NCBI GenBank assembly: GCA_946408125.1
Contig: CAMJQW010000004.1
Span: forward strand, 1-64,000
Direction: 5' to 3'
From: an uncultured Fibrobacter sp.
GTDB lineage: Bacteria > Fibrobacterota > Fibrobacteria > Fibrobacterales > Fibrobacteraceae
DNA length: 64,000 nt
The position numbers and the translations under genes are program-made. Shown piece by piece: positions 1 to 8,059 of the stretch. The notes below the pieces were generated by a model. The model did not search any database. It saw only the letters and a program-made list of their open reading frames with translations, and was not told the DNA's origin. The first letter of the stretch is position 1. Every line of letters begins with the position of its first letter.

Positions 1-1196
1 CCGTTACCGGTCACGGCGTGGTGACCATCGGCATGAAGAACCACATCCCGAGCGGGTTTCCGGTGCCGCACCTGCCGAACATCAGCCTCGAGATGATGCA
101 GAAGGTGTTCCAGCCGGCTTTGACGATCGCCATCCTCGGCGCTATCGAATCCCTGCTTTCGGCGGTGGTGGCCGACGGTATGACTTCCACCAAGCACCGC
201 TCCAATACCGAGCTCTTCGGCCAGGGTGTCGCCAACGTGCTTTCGCCGATGTTCGGCGGCATTCCCGCGACAGGCGCGATTGCCCGTACCGCTACCAACA
301 TCCGTAACGGCGCGGTGAGCCCGATTTCGGGCCTCGTGCATGCGGTTGTCCTTTTGCTTATCATGCTCGTCCTCGGCAAGTACGCCGAGATGATCCCGAT
401 GGCGGCGCTTGCCGCGGTGCTGTTCCAGGTGGCGTTCAACATGTGCGGCTACCGCAGCTTCATCAAGATGTTCAAGGCCCCCAAGAGCGACGTGATCGTG
501 ATGCTCGTGGCCTTCTTCCTCACCGTGATCATCGATCTCACGGTTGCCATCGAAGTCGGCGTGCTGCTGGCCGCGGTGCTGTTCATCAAGCGCATGAGCG
601 ACGTTTCCGAGATGGAAACGGTCACGGAAGCCCTCAAGGAAGACGATGAGGAAGCCGCCCACAACGAGCTTTCCCGCCAGGTTCCGAAGGGTGTCGTGGT
701 TTACGAACTCGCTGGTTCGCTGTTCTTCGGCGCGGTCGACAAGTTCAAGGACACGATGGCCCGCATTTCCGACAAGCCGAAGATCCTCATCTTGCGCATG
801 CGTAGCGTCTCGAGCATCGATGCCGCCGGAATCCAGATGATCGAGGACCTGCTCGCGCGTTGTAATCGCGAAGGCACACGTCTATTGTTAAGCGGTGTGC
901 ATGCCCAGCCCGTGGTGGCGCTTACCCGCGCTGGCGTCCTCGGCCAGCTTGGCGAAGAGAACGCCCTCGGCAACATCGACGCGGCCTTGAACCGCGCCCG
1001 CGAACTCCTGGGTCTCCCGATCGTGGATACCTCGCACGAGGCGCAGCAGGCGCCTACTGTTTCCTGGGAAAAGAGCCTCGACAAACCTTGGATGCCCGAG
1101 GAGTCGAACGCCGCTGTTGCCGAGGAAACTCCTGAGGTTATCGCCGAGAAAATGATGGACGAACCGGTGGTAAAAATCGAGGAAAAACAGCCTTAG
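1..1196 (+). CDS. SulP-family anion transporter, C-terminal part (5' truncated)
   Basis: Inner-membrane anion (sulfate or bicarbonate type) permease. The reading frame is open back to the first bases of the window, so the GTG at 18 in the ORF track is only the first start-like codon and the true start lies outside. The visible part has the last hydrophobic segments of the SulP core (for example the run around MLVAFFLTVIIDLTVAIEVG), then a cytoplasmic STAS domain from about residue 220 (VYELAGSLFFGAVDKF, later SSIDAAGIQMIEDL, the usual STAS helix region). The last 50 residues are an acidic, Glu-rich tail of no known role. The transported ion cannot be told from this fragment. Confidence 0.9.
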   Translation, partial: VTGHGVVTIGMKNHIPSGFPVPHLPNISLEMMQKVFQPALTIAILGAIESLLSAVVADGMTSTKHRSNTELFGQGVANVLSPMFGGIPATGAIARTATNIRNGAVSPISGLVHAVVLLLIMLVLGKYAEMIPMAALAAVLFQVAFNMCGYRSFIKMFKAPKSDVIVMLVAFFLTVIIDLTVAIEVGVLLAAVLFIKRMSDVSEMETVTEALKEDDEEAAHNELSRQVPKGVVVYELAGSLFFGAVDKFKDTMARISDKPKILILRMRSVSSIDAAGIQMIEDLLARCNREGTRLLLSGVHAQPVVALTRAGVLGQLGEENALGNIDAALNRARELLGLPIVDTSHEAQQAPTVSWEKSLDKPWMPEESNAAVAEETPEVIAEKMMDEPVVKIEEKQP

Positions 1197-1211
1197 TCGC
1201 GTAAGCATTTT

Positions 1212-1251
1212 GTCACTTTGTGACGTCTATTGCAGTGTGATTTGTAACACT
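1212..1251. promoter_or_regulatory. Two small palindromes upstream of the small-ORF promoter
   Basis: GTCAC-ttt-GTGAC (1212-1224) and the imperfect 18-bp palindrome AGTGTGATTTGTAACACT (1234-1251) lie directly upstream of, and the second one overlaps, the -35 hexamer of the small gene at 1307. The position suits a transcription factor operator. No regulator can be named from the sequence. Confidence 0.35.
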
Positions 1252-1279
1252 TGAATCGGAGGCTAACCTAATCTATATT
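1251..1279 (+). promoter_or_regulatory. Sigma-70-like promoter for the 33-aa membrane peptide
   Basis: TTGAAT at 1251-1256, a 17-base spacer, then TATATT at 1274-1279. Initiation would fall near 1286, about 20 bases before the ATG at 1307, with a purine-rich ribosome site (GGGAAAGGGA) in between. Confidence 0.65.
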
Positions 1280-1306
1280 ATGGTCGTCAAGGGAAAGGGA
1301 TTAGCA

Positions 1307-1408
1307 ATGAACCAAATCAGAAAGGACCTCTGCAGCAACGCCTTCTTCATCAACTTCATCATGGCGTTCTCAGGTGTCGCCCTTATCCTTTACGCGAACT
1401 TTACATAG
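1307..1408 (+). CDS. Predicted 33-residue single-span membrane peptide
   Basis: Too short for the ORF track. The ATG at 1307 follows a purine-rich GGGAAAGGGA and opens a 33-codon frame ending in TAG. The product begins with a short polar, positively charged stretch (MNQIRKDLC) followed by about 22 mostly apolar residues (FFINFIMAFSGVALILYANF), so it should insert as one transmembrane helix with the N terminus inside. It has its own good promoter (1251-1279) and is followed within 25 bases by a terminator, so it is a complete transcription unit between the SulP gene and convergent sufD. I do not recognise the family. It could also be the translated part of a regulatory RNA. Confidence 0.5.
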   Translation: MNQIRKDLCSNAFFINFIMAFSGVALILYANFT

Positions 1409-1427
1409 AGATTCTCATTCCCCTAAG

Positions 1428-1460
1428 AAGGCGGTCCCTTGCAAGAGGGGCCGCTTTTCC
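1428..1460. terminator. Bidirectional intrinsic terminator
   Basis: Stem GCGGTCCC (1431-1438) with GGGGCCGC (1447-1454), one G-T pair, loop of eight bases, followed by TTTTCC on the plus strand. On the minus strand the same stem is followed by CTTCTT. It can end both the small ORF and the dnaG-sufC-sufD operon. Confidence 0.75.
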
Positions 1461-1476
1461 GTTTATGGGCCGGATT

Positions 1477-2460
1477 TTAGCCGTTTTCGAGCACCTGGAG
1501 CAGGCGCTTCTTGGCGGGGGAATCGGGCAACGGGTAGAACGTCTCTTTCGCGAAGCTTGCCATGAGCATTTTTTTCGCAACTTCCTTCGGGATGCCGCGG
1601 CTCACGAGGTAGAACATCTGTTCTGCGTCGAGTTCGCCCACGGTGTTGCCGTGGGTGCATTCCACGTCGTCGTGGTAGATCTTGAGCACCGGCTTCACGG
1701 AGACGGAACTGTCCTCCGAAAGCAGGATGGTGTTCACAAGCTGGCTCGAGAACGCCTTGGTGCATCCGTTCCCGACGATGACGCTCCCGTCGTAGCTTGC
1801 GCGCGAACTTCCGTCGAGCAGGTTCCTGGAGAGCTGTACGCTGGTCGTTTCGGGGGCGTTGTGGTATATATGGAGCCTGTGGTGGCTTTCCGAATTGCCT
1901 CCGAGCATGTTCAGCGTGCGGATTTCGAATTTCGCGCCCGGGGCGTTCAGGAAGGCGTCGATGCTCACGCGTGCGATGCCGTTCCCGCGTTCGATGGACG
2001 AAAACCGCACGCTGCTGCCTGCGGCCTGCGTGATGCGGAAATGCCTGAAGGCGAGCGGCAGCTCGTTCGCGGGATTCGCGAAGAAGATTTCCACGTCGGC
2101 GCCTTCGCCAACGTTCACGTCGAAGCGTTCCGCGCAAACGGGATGCGGGATCTTGTTGTCGAGAATTTCGATGCTTGCTTTTGCTTGCTTACCGATATCC
2201 AGTATGGTGCGGCCAAAGTCGTTGTTGCACTTGATGAGTGCCATTTCCGATTCGCCGTCGGCGATGGCCCTTTTGAGCGCACGGGCGTTCTGGGCCACCG
2301 GGAGGAGGGCGGCAAAGTCTTTTTCTTCTGCGAAGTCTTCTTCACAGGCGCATGCGTCCGGGAATTCGGGCGCGGGAATCCTTGAAACGGGGAAGAATGT
2401 CCACAGCTCGTCGTTACGGCGGGGCATTCCCAGTTGCTTGATGCGGGAGAGTGCGTCCAT
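1477..2460 (-). CDS. sufD: Fe-S cluster scaffold component SufD
   Basis: Partner of SufB and SufC in the SUF iron-sulfur cluster assembly complex in the cytosol. The C-terminal half has the typical SufB/SufD beta-helix ending: DDVECTHGNTVGEL, then FYLVSRGIPKEVAKKML. At 327 residues it is shorter than enterobacterial SufD (about 420), mostly through a reduced N-terminal region, which is common in small SufD proteins. Its start codon overlaps the sufC stop by one base (TAATG), so the two are translationally coupled. It is the last gene of a dnaG-sufC-sufD unit and is followed by the terminator at 1428-1460. No sufB, sufS or sufU is in the window. Confidence 0.9.
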   Translation of the reverse strand: MDALSRIKQLGMPRRNDELWTFFPVSRIPAPEFPDACACEEDFAEEKDFAALLPVAQNARALKRAIADGESEMALIKCNNDFGRTILDIGKQAKASIEILDNKIPHPVCAERFDVNVGEGADVEIFFANPANELPLAFRHFRITQAAGSSVRFSSIERGNGIARVSIDAFLNAPGAKFEIRTLNMLGGNSESHHRLHIYHNAPETTSVQLSRNLLDGSSRASYDGSVIVGNGCTKAFSSQLVNTILLSEDSSVSVKPVLKIYHDDVECTHGNTVGELDAEQMFYLVSRGIPKEVAKKMLMASFAKETFYPLPDSPAKKRLLQVLENG

Positions 2461-3206
2461 TATTTCTCCTCGATCCAGTCGTAGCCCTGTTCTTCGAGCT
2501 TGAGGGCGAGTTCCGGCCCGCCGGAGAGGATGATTTTCCCATGGCGGAGCACGTGTACGTAGGTGGGCTTCACGTAGTCGAGCAGGCGCTGGTAATGCGT
2601 CACGAGGATGACCGCTTTTTCCGGGCCCATGATATGGTTGATGCCGTTTGCGACGATGCGGAGCGCGTCAATGTCGAGGCCGGAATCCGTCTCGTCGAGG
2701 AAGCTCACTTCCGGGTCGAGGATGGCCATCTGCAGGATTTCGTTCCTCTTCTTCTCGCCGCCGGAGTAGCCGTCGTTCACGCCGCGGTCGCGGTAGCGTT
2801 CGTCCATCTCGAGAAGGGCCATCTTCTCGTCGATAAGTTTTTTGAACTCGTCGTCGCCGATTTCGGGCTGGCCGAGGAAGGCGCGCTTGCTGTTGAGCGC
2901 CATCTTCAAAAATTCCACGTTGTTCACGCCCGGGATTTCGGTCGGGTATTGCGTGCTGATGAACAGCCCGGAGTTCGCGCGTTCGCTGATTTCCATGTCG
3001 AGGAGGTTCTTGCCGTCGAGTTCTACGGAGCCGCCGTCCACGTGATAGGCGGGGTGGCCCATGATGACCTTCGAAAGGGTGCTCTTGCCCGAACCGTTCG
3101 GGCCCATGATGGCGTGGACTTCGCCGGGTTTGACTTCGAGGTTGATCCCTTTCAGGATTTGGGTTCCGTCTTCGATGCTTGCTTTCAGGTTCTTTATCGA
3201 TAACAT
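2460..3206 (-). CDS. sufC: Fe-S assembly ATPase SufC
   Basis: ABC-type ATPase that drives conformational change of the SufBCD scaffold. The 248-residue length is standard. Visible motifs: Walker A GPNGSGKST near residue 36, the Q-loop region, the signature YSGGEKKRNEI, and Walker B VSFLDETDSGLDID followed by the H-loop histidine in ILVTHYQ. There is no transmembrane region, as expected for SufC. It starts four bases after the dnaG stop and overlaps sufD by one base. Cotranscription with a replication gene rather than sufB is unusual. The family assignment is secure. Confidence 0.95.
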   Translation of the reverse strand: MLSIKNLKASIEDGTQILKGINLEVKPGEVHAIMGPNGSGKSTLSKVIMGHPAYHVDGGSVELDGKNLLDMEISERANSGLFISTQYPTEIPGVNNVEFLKMALNSKRAFLGQPEIGDDEFKKLIDEKMALLEMDERYRDRGVNDGYSGGEKKRNEILQMAILDPEVSFLDETDSGLDIDALRIVANGINHIMGPEKAVILVTHYQRLLDYVKPTYVHVLRHGKIILSGGPELALKLEEQGYDWIEEK

Positions 3207-3210
3207 GGTG

Positions 3211-5136
3211 CTATCCTTTCGTTGCGGCTAGAATCTGTATGAGGGCCTGTTTGCTCTTGATAATCTGGTCTGCGAATCCGTCTATGGAGAGGGAGCCCTT
3301 CTTGTACTGGGTTTCGAGTTTCTGCATGCCCTGCGTGAACTGGTTCAGGCGGAGCCTCTGCTCCATGCCTTCCTGCGTCGAAAGCGATATCTGCTTCTTG
3401 GTACGGTCGCAGAGGCGCTGCGTGAGGACCATCAGGGTCTCGTAGAATTCGATGATTTCTTTGGGCGGTGTCCAGGATTCCTCGGGGAGGTTTTCCAGGA
3501 ACAGCTGCAGCGTGGGCGAGAGCTGTTCGTACAGGAGCTGGGCGGAAAAGTATCCGGTTTCCGCGTAGTTCGCGATGATGGTGTTGACGAATTCGTCGAT
3601 GAGCGAGGATTCCAGCAGCTGGATCCCGCTGGCGGCGAATTCCATGTCGAAATATTCGCTGGCACGGTCGAGGAGTGTCGGGTTGTGGAACAGCAGGTTC
3701 GCAAAGCGGATCTCGATGGGGGAAAGGATTTCCCACGGGACGCGCACCTGTTCCTGCACCGGCGCAGAATAGTCGACGCCGTACTCCGCGAGTTCCGGGT
3801 TTGGCTGCGGTTGGGACGCGGGAACCTTGGGCGCCCTTTGCGGCTTGATGCTCTTGACGCCGTTCAGGGAGCGGTTCGTGTCGAATCGTTCCGCGATGAG
3901 GTTCAGGTACTGGTTCTGCAGTTCCTTGTTCTCGATGCTCTTGACGAGGGATTTCGCGTAGGTGATGAACTCCGCGCGCGCCTCGATGCTGTTCAGGTCC
4001 TTCTTGCGGGCGAGATAGCTGAGCCAGTCTTCGGCATGGGAAAGTTCCGCGCGGAAGGCGTCGGCGCCGCGCTCGTTCACGAAGTTGTCCGGGTCGATCT
4101 TGGTGCCGTCGGGGCGCGAGAGCGCAAAGATTCTCGGGTTGATGCCCTTGGGGAGCACGATTTCCAGCGAACGCATGGTCGCCTTCTGGCCGGCGGCGTC
4201 TCCGTCGAATACGAGGTACGCGGTTTTCGCGTAGCGGGCGAGGATGTTCGCGTGGAATTCGGTGAGGGCGGTGCCCGATGCCGCCACCACGTTCTGAACG
4301 CCGCCTTGGTAGAGGCTGATGAGGTCGAAGTAGCCTTCGACGATGATGACGGCGTTCTCTTTCGCGATGGCGCCACGGCTATGGTTCAGGCCGAACAGGA
4401 TTTCGCTCTTGTTGTAGAGTGCCGTGTCGGGGCTGTTCATGTACTTCGGGCGTTCGAAGCCTTCCTGCTTGGGGGCGAGGTCGCGACCGCCGAATGCGAC
4501 GACGATTCCCGACTGGTTCTGTATGGCAATCATGAGGCGGTCGCGGAACTTGTCGGCGATGCCGCCGTTCTTCTTTTCGGTGGCGAGGCCCGCTTTGACG
4601 CAGTCGCGTGGCGAAAAGCCGTTCTTGGCCGCGTAGGCGATGAAGCCTTCGCGTCCGTCGGGGGCGTAGCCGATATGGAATTCCTTGCGCGTCTGTTCCG
4701 AGATGTTTCGCTTGGCCAGGTATTCGAGCGCCTTCGGGCTCAGCGAGAGCTGCTGCTCGAACCATTCGCAGGCGAGTTCGTTCAGCTTGCGCACCATCGC
4801 GCGTTCTTCGGTGATTTCGGAGTTTTCCTTCGAGGAAAACTTGGGGAGCGGGAATCCCACGAAATTCGCGACCCATTCCACCGCGCCGTTAAAATCAATT
4901 TTTTCGTGTTCCTGGACGAACTTGAACACGTCCCCGCCCGCACCGCAGGCAAAGCACTTGTAGATGCCGATGGTCGGGTTTACCGTCATGGAGGGGGAGT
5001 GGTCGTCGTGGAAGGGGCATACGCCCACGTAGCGGTTCGTACCCGTGCGCTTCAGCGGCAAGAACTGCTGGATCACGAGCGAGATGTCCGCTTGCGACTT
5101 GAGCTGCTGAATAACTTCATTAGGGTAGAACGGCAT
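3211..5136 (-). CDS. dnaG: DNA primase DnaG
   Basis: Synthesises RNA primers for lagging-strand DNA synthesis. N-terminal zinc ribbon C40-x2-H43 ... C61-x2-C64 (CPFH ... CFAC), then the catalytic core and TOPRIM fold with the acidic motifs VEGYFDLISL and YLVFDGDAAG. The C-terminal 200 residues form the less conserved helicase-binding region; a proline-rich linker (PQRAPKVPASQPQPNPEL) separates it. The length of 641 residues is slightly above average. The ATG has no clear Shine-Dalgarno; a TATTTT hexamer lies seven bases upstream on the minus strand, so the message may be leaderless. First gene of the dnaG-sufC-sufD operon. Confidence 0.95.
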   Translation of the reverse strand: MPFYPNEVIQQLKSQADISLVIQQFLPLKRTGTNRYVGVCPFHDDHSPSMTVNPTIGIYKCFACGAGGDVFKFVQEHEKIDFNGAVEWVANFVGFPLPKFSSKENSEITEERAMVRKLNELACEWFEQQLSLSPKALEYLAKRNISEQTRKEFHIGYAPDGREGFIAYAAKNGFSPRDCVKAGLATEKKNGGIADKFRDRLMIAIQNQSGIVVAFGGRDLAPKQEGFERPKYMNSPDTALYNKSEILFGLNHSRGAIAKENAVIIVEGYFDLISLYQGGVQNVVAASGTALTEFHANILARYAKTAYLVFDGDAAGQKATMRSLEIVLPKGINPRIFALSRPDGTKIDPDNFVNERGADAFRAELSHAEDWLSYLARKKDLNSIEARAEFITYAKSLVKSIENKELQNQYLNLIAERFDTNRSLNGVKSIKPQRAPKVPASQPQPNPELAEYGVDYSAPVQEQVRVPWEILSPIEIRFANLLFHNPTLLDRASEYFDMEFAASGIQLLESSLIDEFVNTIIANYAETGYFSAQLLYEQLSPTLQLFLENLPEESWTPPKEIIEFYETLMVLTQRLCDRTKKQISLSTQEGMEQRLRLNQFTQGMQKLETQYKKGSLSIDGFADQIIKSKQALIQILAATKG

Positions 5137-5187
5137 GCCTGCAAAAATAGCAATTTCTTATATTTATCGCGGATAATAGGAGGAATT

Positions 5188-6591
5188 ATGCGTTCCCTTT
5201 GGCTTGGTGCTTTTCTTTGTGCGGCGATGCTTGTCTCGTGTAGCGATGACGATAGCGATTTCTTGATTAGCCCTTCGAAAGAATCGTCTTCGAGTGCCAA
5301 ATCCTGCAGTTCGGCGAAGTCGTCTGCCAAATCCAGTTCGTCTTCCGCGAAATCTTCGTCTAGCGACGAGTCCAGTAGCAGTTATGAGGAGTCATCGAGT
5401 TCCGCCGAATCATCGAGTTCGCTGGCGGTGCGGCAACAATGCAATGTTAAAACGGTCGAGAACTGCTTTATGGATGAACGCGACGGCCAGACGTATAGGA
5501 CCGTGCAGATTGGTAATAAGTTGTGGATGGCAGAAAACTTGGCATATGGTATTTATACGGATACTTCATTGTGTCCGTATTATGATAAACTCAACGATTG
5601 CGTCAAGTATGGGGGCCTTTACTATTGGGAAAAGGCGATGGAGTCTTGCCCGTTCGGCTGGCATTTGCCTGATTCAACGGAATGGGAGGAATTGTTTAAA
5701 ACGGTTGGTAAACGCTCGGAGGCTGCGAAAGTTCTCAGGTCAAAGACTGACTGGCTCTTTGAAAAAAATGGTACGGATGATTTTGGTTTCTCGGCTCTCC
5801 CTGCTGGCTCTCGGAGTGGTTCCGGCACGTATTCCGGTTTTGGTGATGTTGCGGCCTTTTGGGCCTATGATAAATGGGTCTACCAAAAAGATTGGTCTTT
5901 ATCGGTATGGTTGTATCGTGATGATGACACTCCGGACATAGGCTCCGTCTTTAACGCATATGACTTGTCTGTTCGTTGTATTAGAGATGAAGATTACTTT
6001 AAGAGGGAACAGTGCGACGTGGAAACAGACGAACACTGTTTTATGGATGAACGTGACGGCCGGACCTATAGGACAACGAAAATTGGTGACCAGGTATGGA
6101 TGGCGGAAAATCTGAATTATGACACGTATCGGGATTATTGTTATCTGGGAACTATTAGCAATTGTGAACGTTTTGGAATGCGCTACCGCTGGGCTGCTGC
6201 GATCGACGAGGACGAGAGAACGTGTGGCCCTAACAAGGATTGTCCTTTGCGTTCGGGAAATATTCAGGGCGTTTGCCCCAATGGTTGGCACTTGCCTGAT
6301 TCAACGGAGTGGGTCGTGCTAATCAATACTGTCAAAGCAGATTCCGCTTCGGGGGAGAACGCTCTTATGTCCGCCAGCGGATGGAATGCAGGATCTCTTT
6401 TCGAATTATTGCAGCCAAATGGCTATCGCTATTTTGGAAGAATGCGGTTCTGGAGCTCTACGGAGTATTGGGCCGGTTGGGATAGGGTCGTGGACAATTC
6501 GTATGGTATGGATCTGGACAACTTGGGCAGACCGTCTGTGAATCTCTTTAATAAGGGTGACAGTCTCTTTGTCCGTTGCATCCAGGACTAA
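5188..6591 (+). CDS. Lipoprotein with two tandem FISUMP domains
   Basis: The tracked 968-aa ORF begins inside antisense dnaG; the true start is ATG 5188, with AGGAGG five bases upstream, giving 467 residues. A lipoprotein signal peptide ends in the lipobox LVSC, followed by about 50 residues of Ser-rich linker (repeats of SSSSAK and SSSSDE type). Two copies of the Fibrobacter succinogenes major paralogous domain follow, each opening with CFMDERDGQTYRT or CFMDERDGRTYRT, then WMAENL, and CPFGWHLPDSTEW or CPNGWHLPDSTEW. FISUMP domains have no firmly known activity and occur on surface proteins. The gene is visibly more AT-rich than its neighbours. Its stop overlaps the convergent MATE gene stop by four bases. 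Confidence 0.9.
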   Translation: MRSLWLGAFLCAAMLVSCSDDDSDFLISPSKESSSSAKSCSSAKSSAKSSSSSAKSSSSDESSSSYEESSSSAESSSSLAVRQQCNVKTVENCFMDERDGQTYRTVQIGNKLWMAENLAYGIYTDTSLCPYYDKLNDCVKYGGLYYWEKAMESCPFGWHLPDSTEWEELFKTVGKRSEAAKVLRSKTDWLFEKNGTDDFGFSALPAGSRSGSGTYSGFGDVAAFWAYDKWVYQKDWSLSVWLYRDDDTPDIGSVFNAYDLSVRCIRDEDYFKREQCDVETDEHCFMDERDGRTYRTTKIGDQVWMAENLNYDTYRDYCYLGTISNCERFGMRYRWAAAIDEDERTCGPNKDCPLRSGNIQGVCPNGWHLPDSTEWVVLINTVKADSASGENALMSASGWNAGSLFELLQPNGYRYFGRMRFWSSTEYWAGWDRVVDNSYGMDLDNLGRPSVNLFNKGDSLFVRCIQD

Positions 6592-7928
6592 ACAACGGCC
6601 TTGCTTTTCCAGCGGCCGCTGCGCCAGCGCCAGATGTTGGCAAACGAACGGTAGAATTCGTCGCTTGCCATGCCGAGCCAGAGGCCGGGGAGGCCTAGCC
6701 CCACGACAAACGCGAGGATAAGCGAAGTCGCAAGCCCGAGCGTCCACATCATGCCGCTCCCGACAATTGCGGGGAACTTGGAATCGCCCGCGGCACGCAG
6801 CGATGTGGTGAGAATAAAGTTCACCGCCTTGAACGGCTGCACGGCCACGTCGCACCAGAGGCATATCTTCCCGAGCCTGAGAACTTCGGGATTGTCGGTG
6901 TAGAGCCGTAGCAGGAGCTCGCCCAAGAGTGCGACGATTATCGAGAGCAAGAGCCCGCTTGTGATGCCCACGGCAAGCGTCTGGTAGACGCGGCGGTTCG
7001 CTTTCACAAAGTCATGCGCGCCTACGAGGTGTGCCACGAGAATTTGGTTTCCGCTGCCGAGGCCGACCCCGAGAATCACGGAGAGGGCGGCGAAGTTGCC
7101 CGCAAACACGCGGGCGGTCATCGCGGTGGTGCCCACGTACACGACCATCGCGGTGATGAACACCTGAAAAAGCTGGAAACTGATGGGTTCCGCGGCGGCG
7201 GGGAGGCCGATGCGCACCCAGTCGGGGAGGAGTATGCGGGAGCGCTTCCAGTCGCGGGCCTTGCTCTGGTGCTTTACCTTGAACTTGAGCACCATCCACA
7301 AAATGCCCGAAGAAATCAGCCACGAGAGCGCGGTGGCGAGGGCCACGCCGTAAACGCCCATCTTGGGAAGCCCGAAATACCCTTCGAGGAACACGACGTT
7401 CAGGCCGGCGTTACTCGCGATGGTGAGCGTGTTGCCCACGAGGTTCCATACGGTAAGGCCGTGCGTGGCGATGAGTGCGGTGAGGATGGTCTGCAATGCG
7501 CGGAAGGCGAACCCGAACGAGACGACGCTCAGGAACATCATCGCGTATTTCGCGGGTTCCTCGGTGAGACCCATCCATTGCGGGATATGCCCTGAAAGCG
7601 GGAAGATGACGAGCGTGAGGGCGACCCCGAGCAAGATGCTCCCGAAGAGGACCATCGTCTGCGTGCTGCTTGCATGGCTGTTCTGCTTGGCGCCGATGTA
7701 CTGAGAGACGATGCTTGCGCCGGACTGCGCGAAGGCGTGGAGTGCGGTAAACAGGGCCCCTAGAATCGGGAGCATGGCGCCGACGCCGGCGGCTGCGGTT
7801 TCGGATGTGCGCGAGAGGAACCAGCTGTCCATCATGGGCTGGATCATGCCCACGGCGAACGTGAGGATAAGCGGCCAGGAGAGGCTTATCAGGGAGCGGT
7901 CTTTGACGTCTTTTTGGGGTCCGCGCAT
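6588..7928 (-). CDS. MATE-family multidrug/sodium efflux transporter
   Basis: 446-residue inner-membrane exporter with about 12 hydrophobic helices, in two internally similar halves. The N-terminal segment (ISLSWPLILTFAVGMIQPMMDSWF ... GASIVSQYIGA) is characteristic of MATE proteins. Substrates cannot be predicted. The start ATG has no ribosome site; a TAAAAT hexamer sits exactly six bases upstream, which fits a leaderless transcript. A second, more typical MATE gene lies at 27216-28559; the two are not close copies. Confidence 0.88.
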   Translation of the reverse strand: MRGPQKDVKDRSLISLSWPLILTFAVGMIQPMMDSWFLSRTSETAAAGVGAMLPILGALFTALHAFAQSGASIVSQYIGAKQNSHASSTQTMVLFGSILLGVALTLVIFPLSGHIPQWMGLTEEPAKYAMMFLSVVSFGFAFRALQTILTALIATHGLTVWNLVGNTLTIASNAGLNVVFLEGYFGLPKMGVYGVALATALSWLISSGILWMVLKFKVKHQSKARDWKRSRILLPDWVRIGLPAAAEPISFQLFQVFITAMVVYVGTTAMTARVFAGNFAALSVILGVGLGSGNQILVAHLVGAHDFVKANRRVYQTLAVGITSGLLLSIIVALLGELLLRLYTDNPEVLRLGKICLWCDVAVQPFKAVNFILTTSLRAAGDSKFPAIVGSGMMWTLGLATSLILAFVVGLGLPGLWLGMASDEFYRSFANIWRWRSGRWKSKAVV

Positions 7929-7945
7929 GGCACAATTTTAGAAAT

Positions 7946-7970
7946 GGGAAAGGGGCTCAGAAAGAGCCCC
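7946..7970 (-). terminator. Intrinsic terminator downstream of the thioesterase gene
   Basis: On the minus strand GGGGCTC-TTTCT-GAGCCCC (plus coordinates 7952-7970) is followed by TTTCCC. It lies beyond the 3' end of the DegT-thioesterase operon and just upstream of the MATE start, so it separates the two minus-strand units. Confidence 0.6.
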
Positions 7971-8012
7971 GAACATAAATAATGGTTCCGCCTGTATACA
8001 GGAAGCCAGAAC

Positions 8013-8057
8013 GTCATCCTCGCTCACTGGAATGTCATCCTCGCGAAGGCGAGGATC
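8013..8057. repeat. Intergenic palindromic element related to the hrpB inserts
   Basis: CGTCATCCTCGC occurs at about 8012 and again within 8034-8044, the second copy forming a perfect 8-bp hairpin ATCCTCGC-GAAG-GCGAGGAT (8037-8056). The layout, a GTCATyCC half element followed by a full GTCAT hairpin and an ATC end, matches the two inserts inside hrpB, although the stem bases differ. It may be a divergent member of the same dispersed family. Confidence 0.5.
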
Positions 8058-8059
8058 TT

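Noticed and set aside
3685-5187. N-terminal 501 codons of the tracked 968-aa plus-strand ORF
   Set aside because: This is the antisense of dnaG in a GC-rich frame. The real gene starts at ATG 5188 with AGGAGG and a lipoprotein signal.
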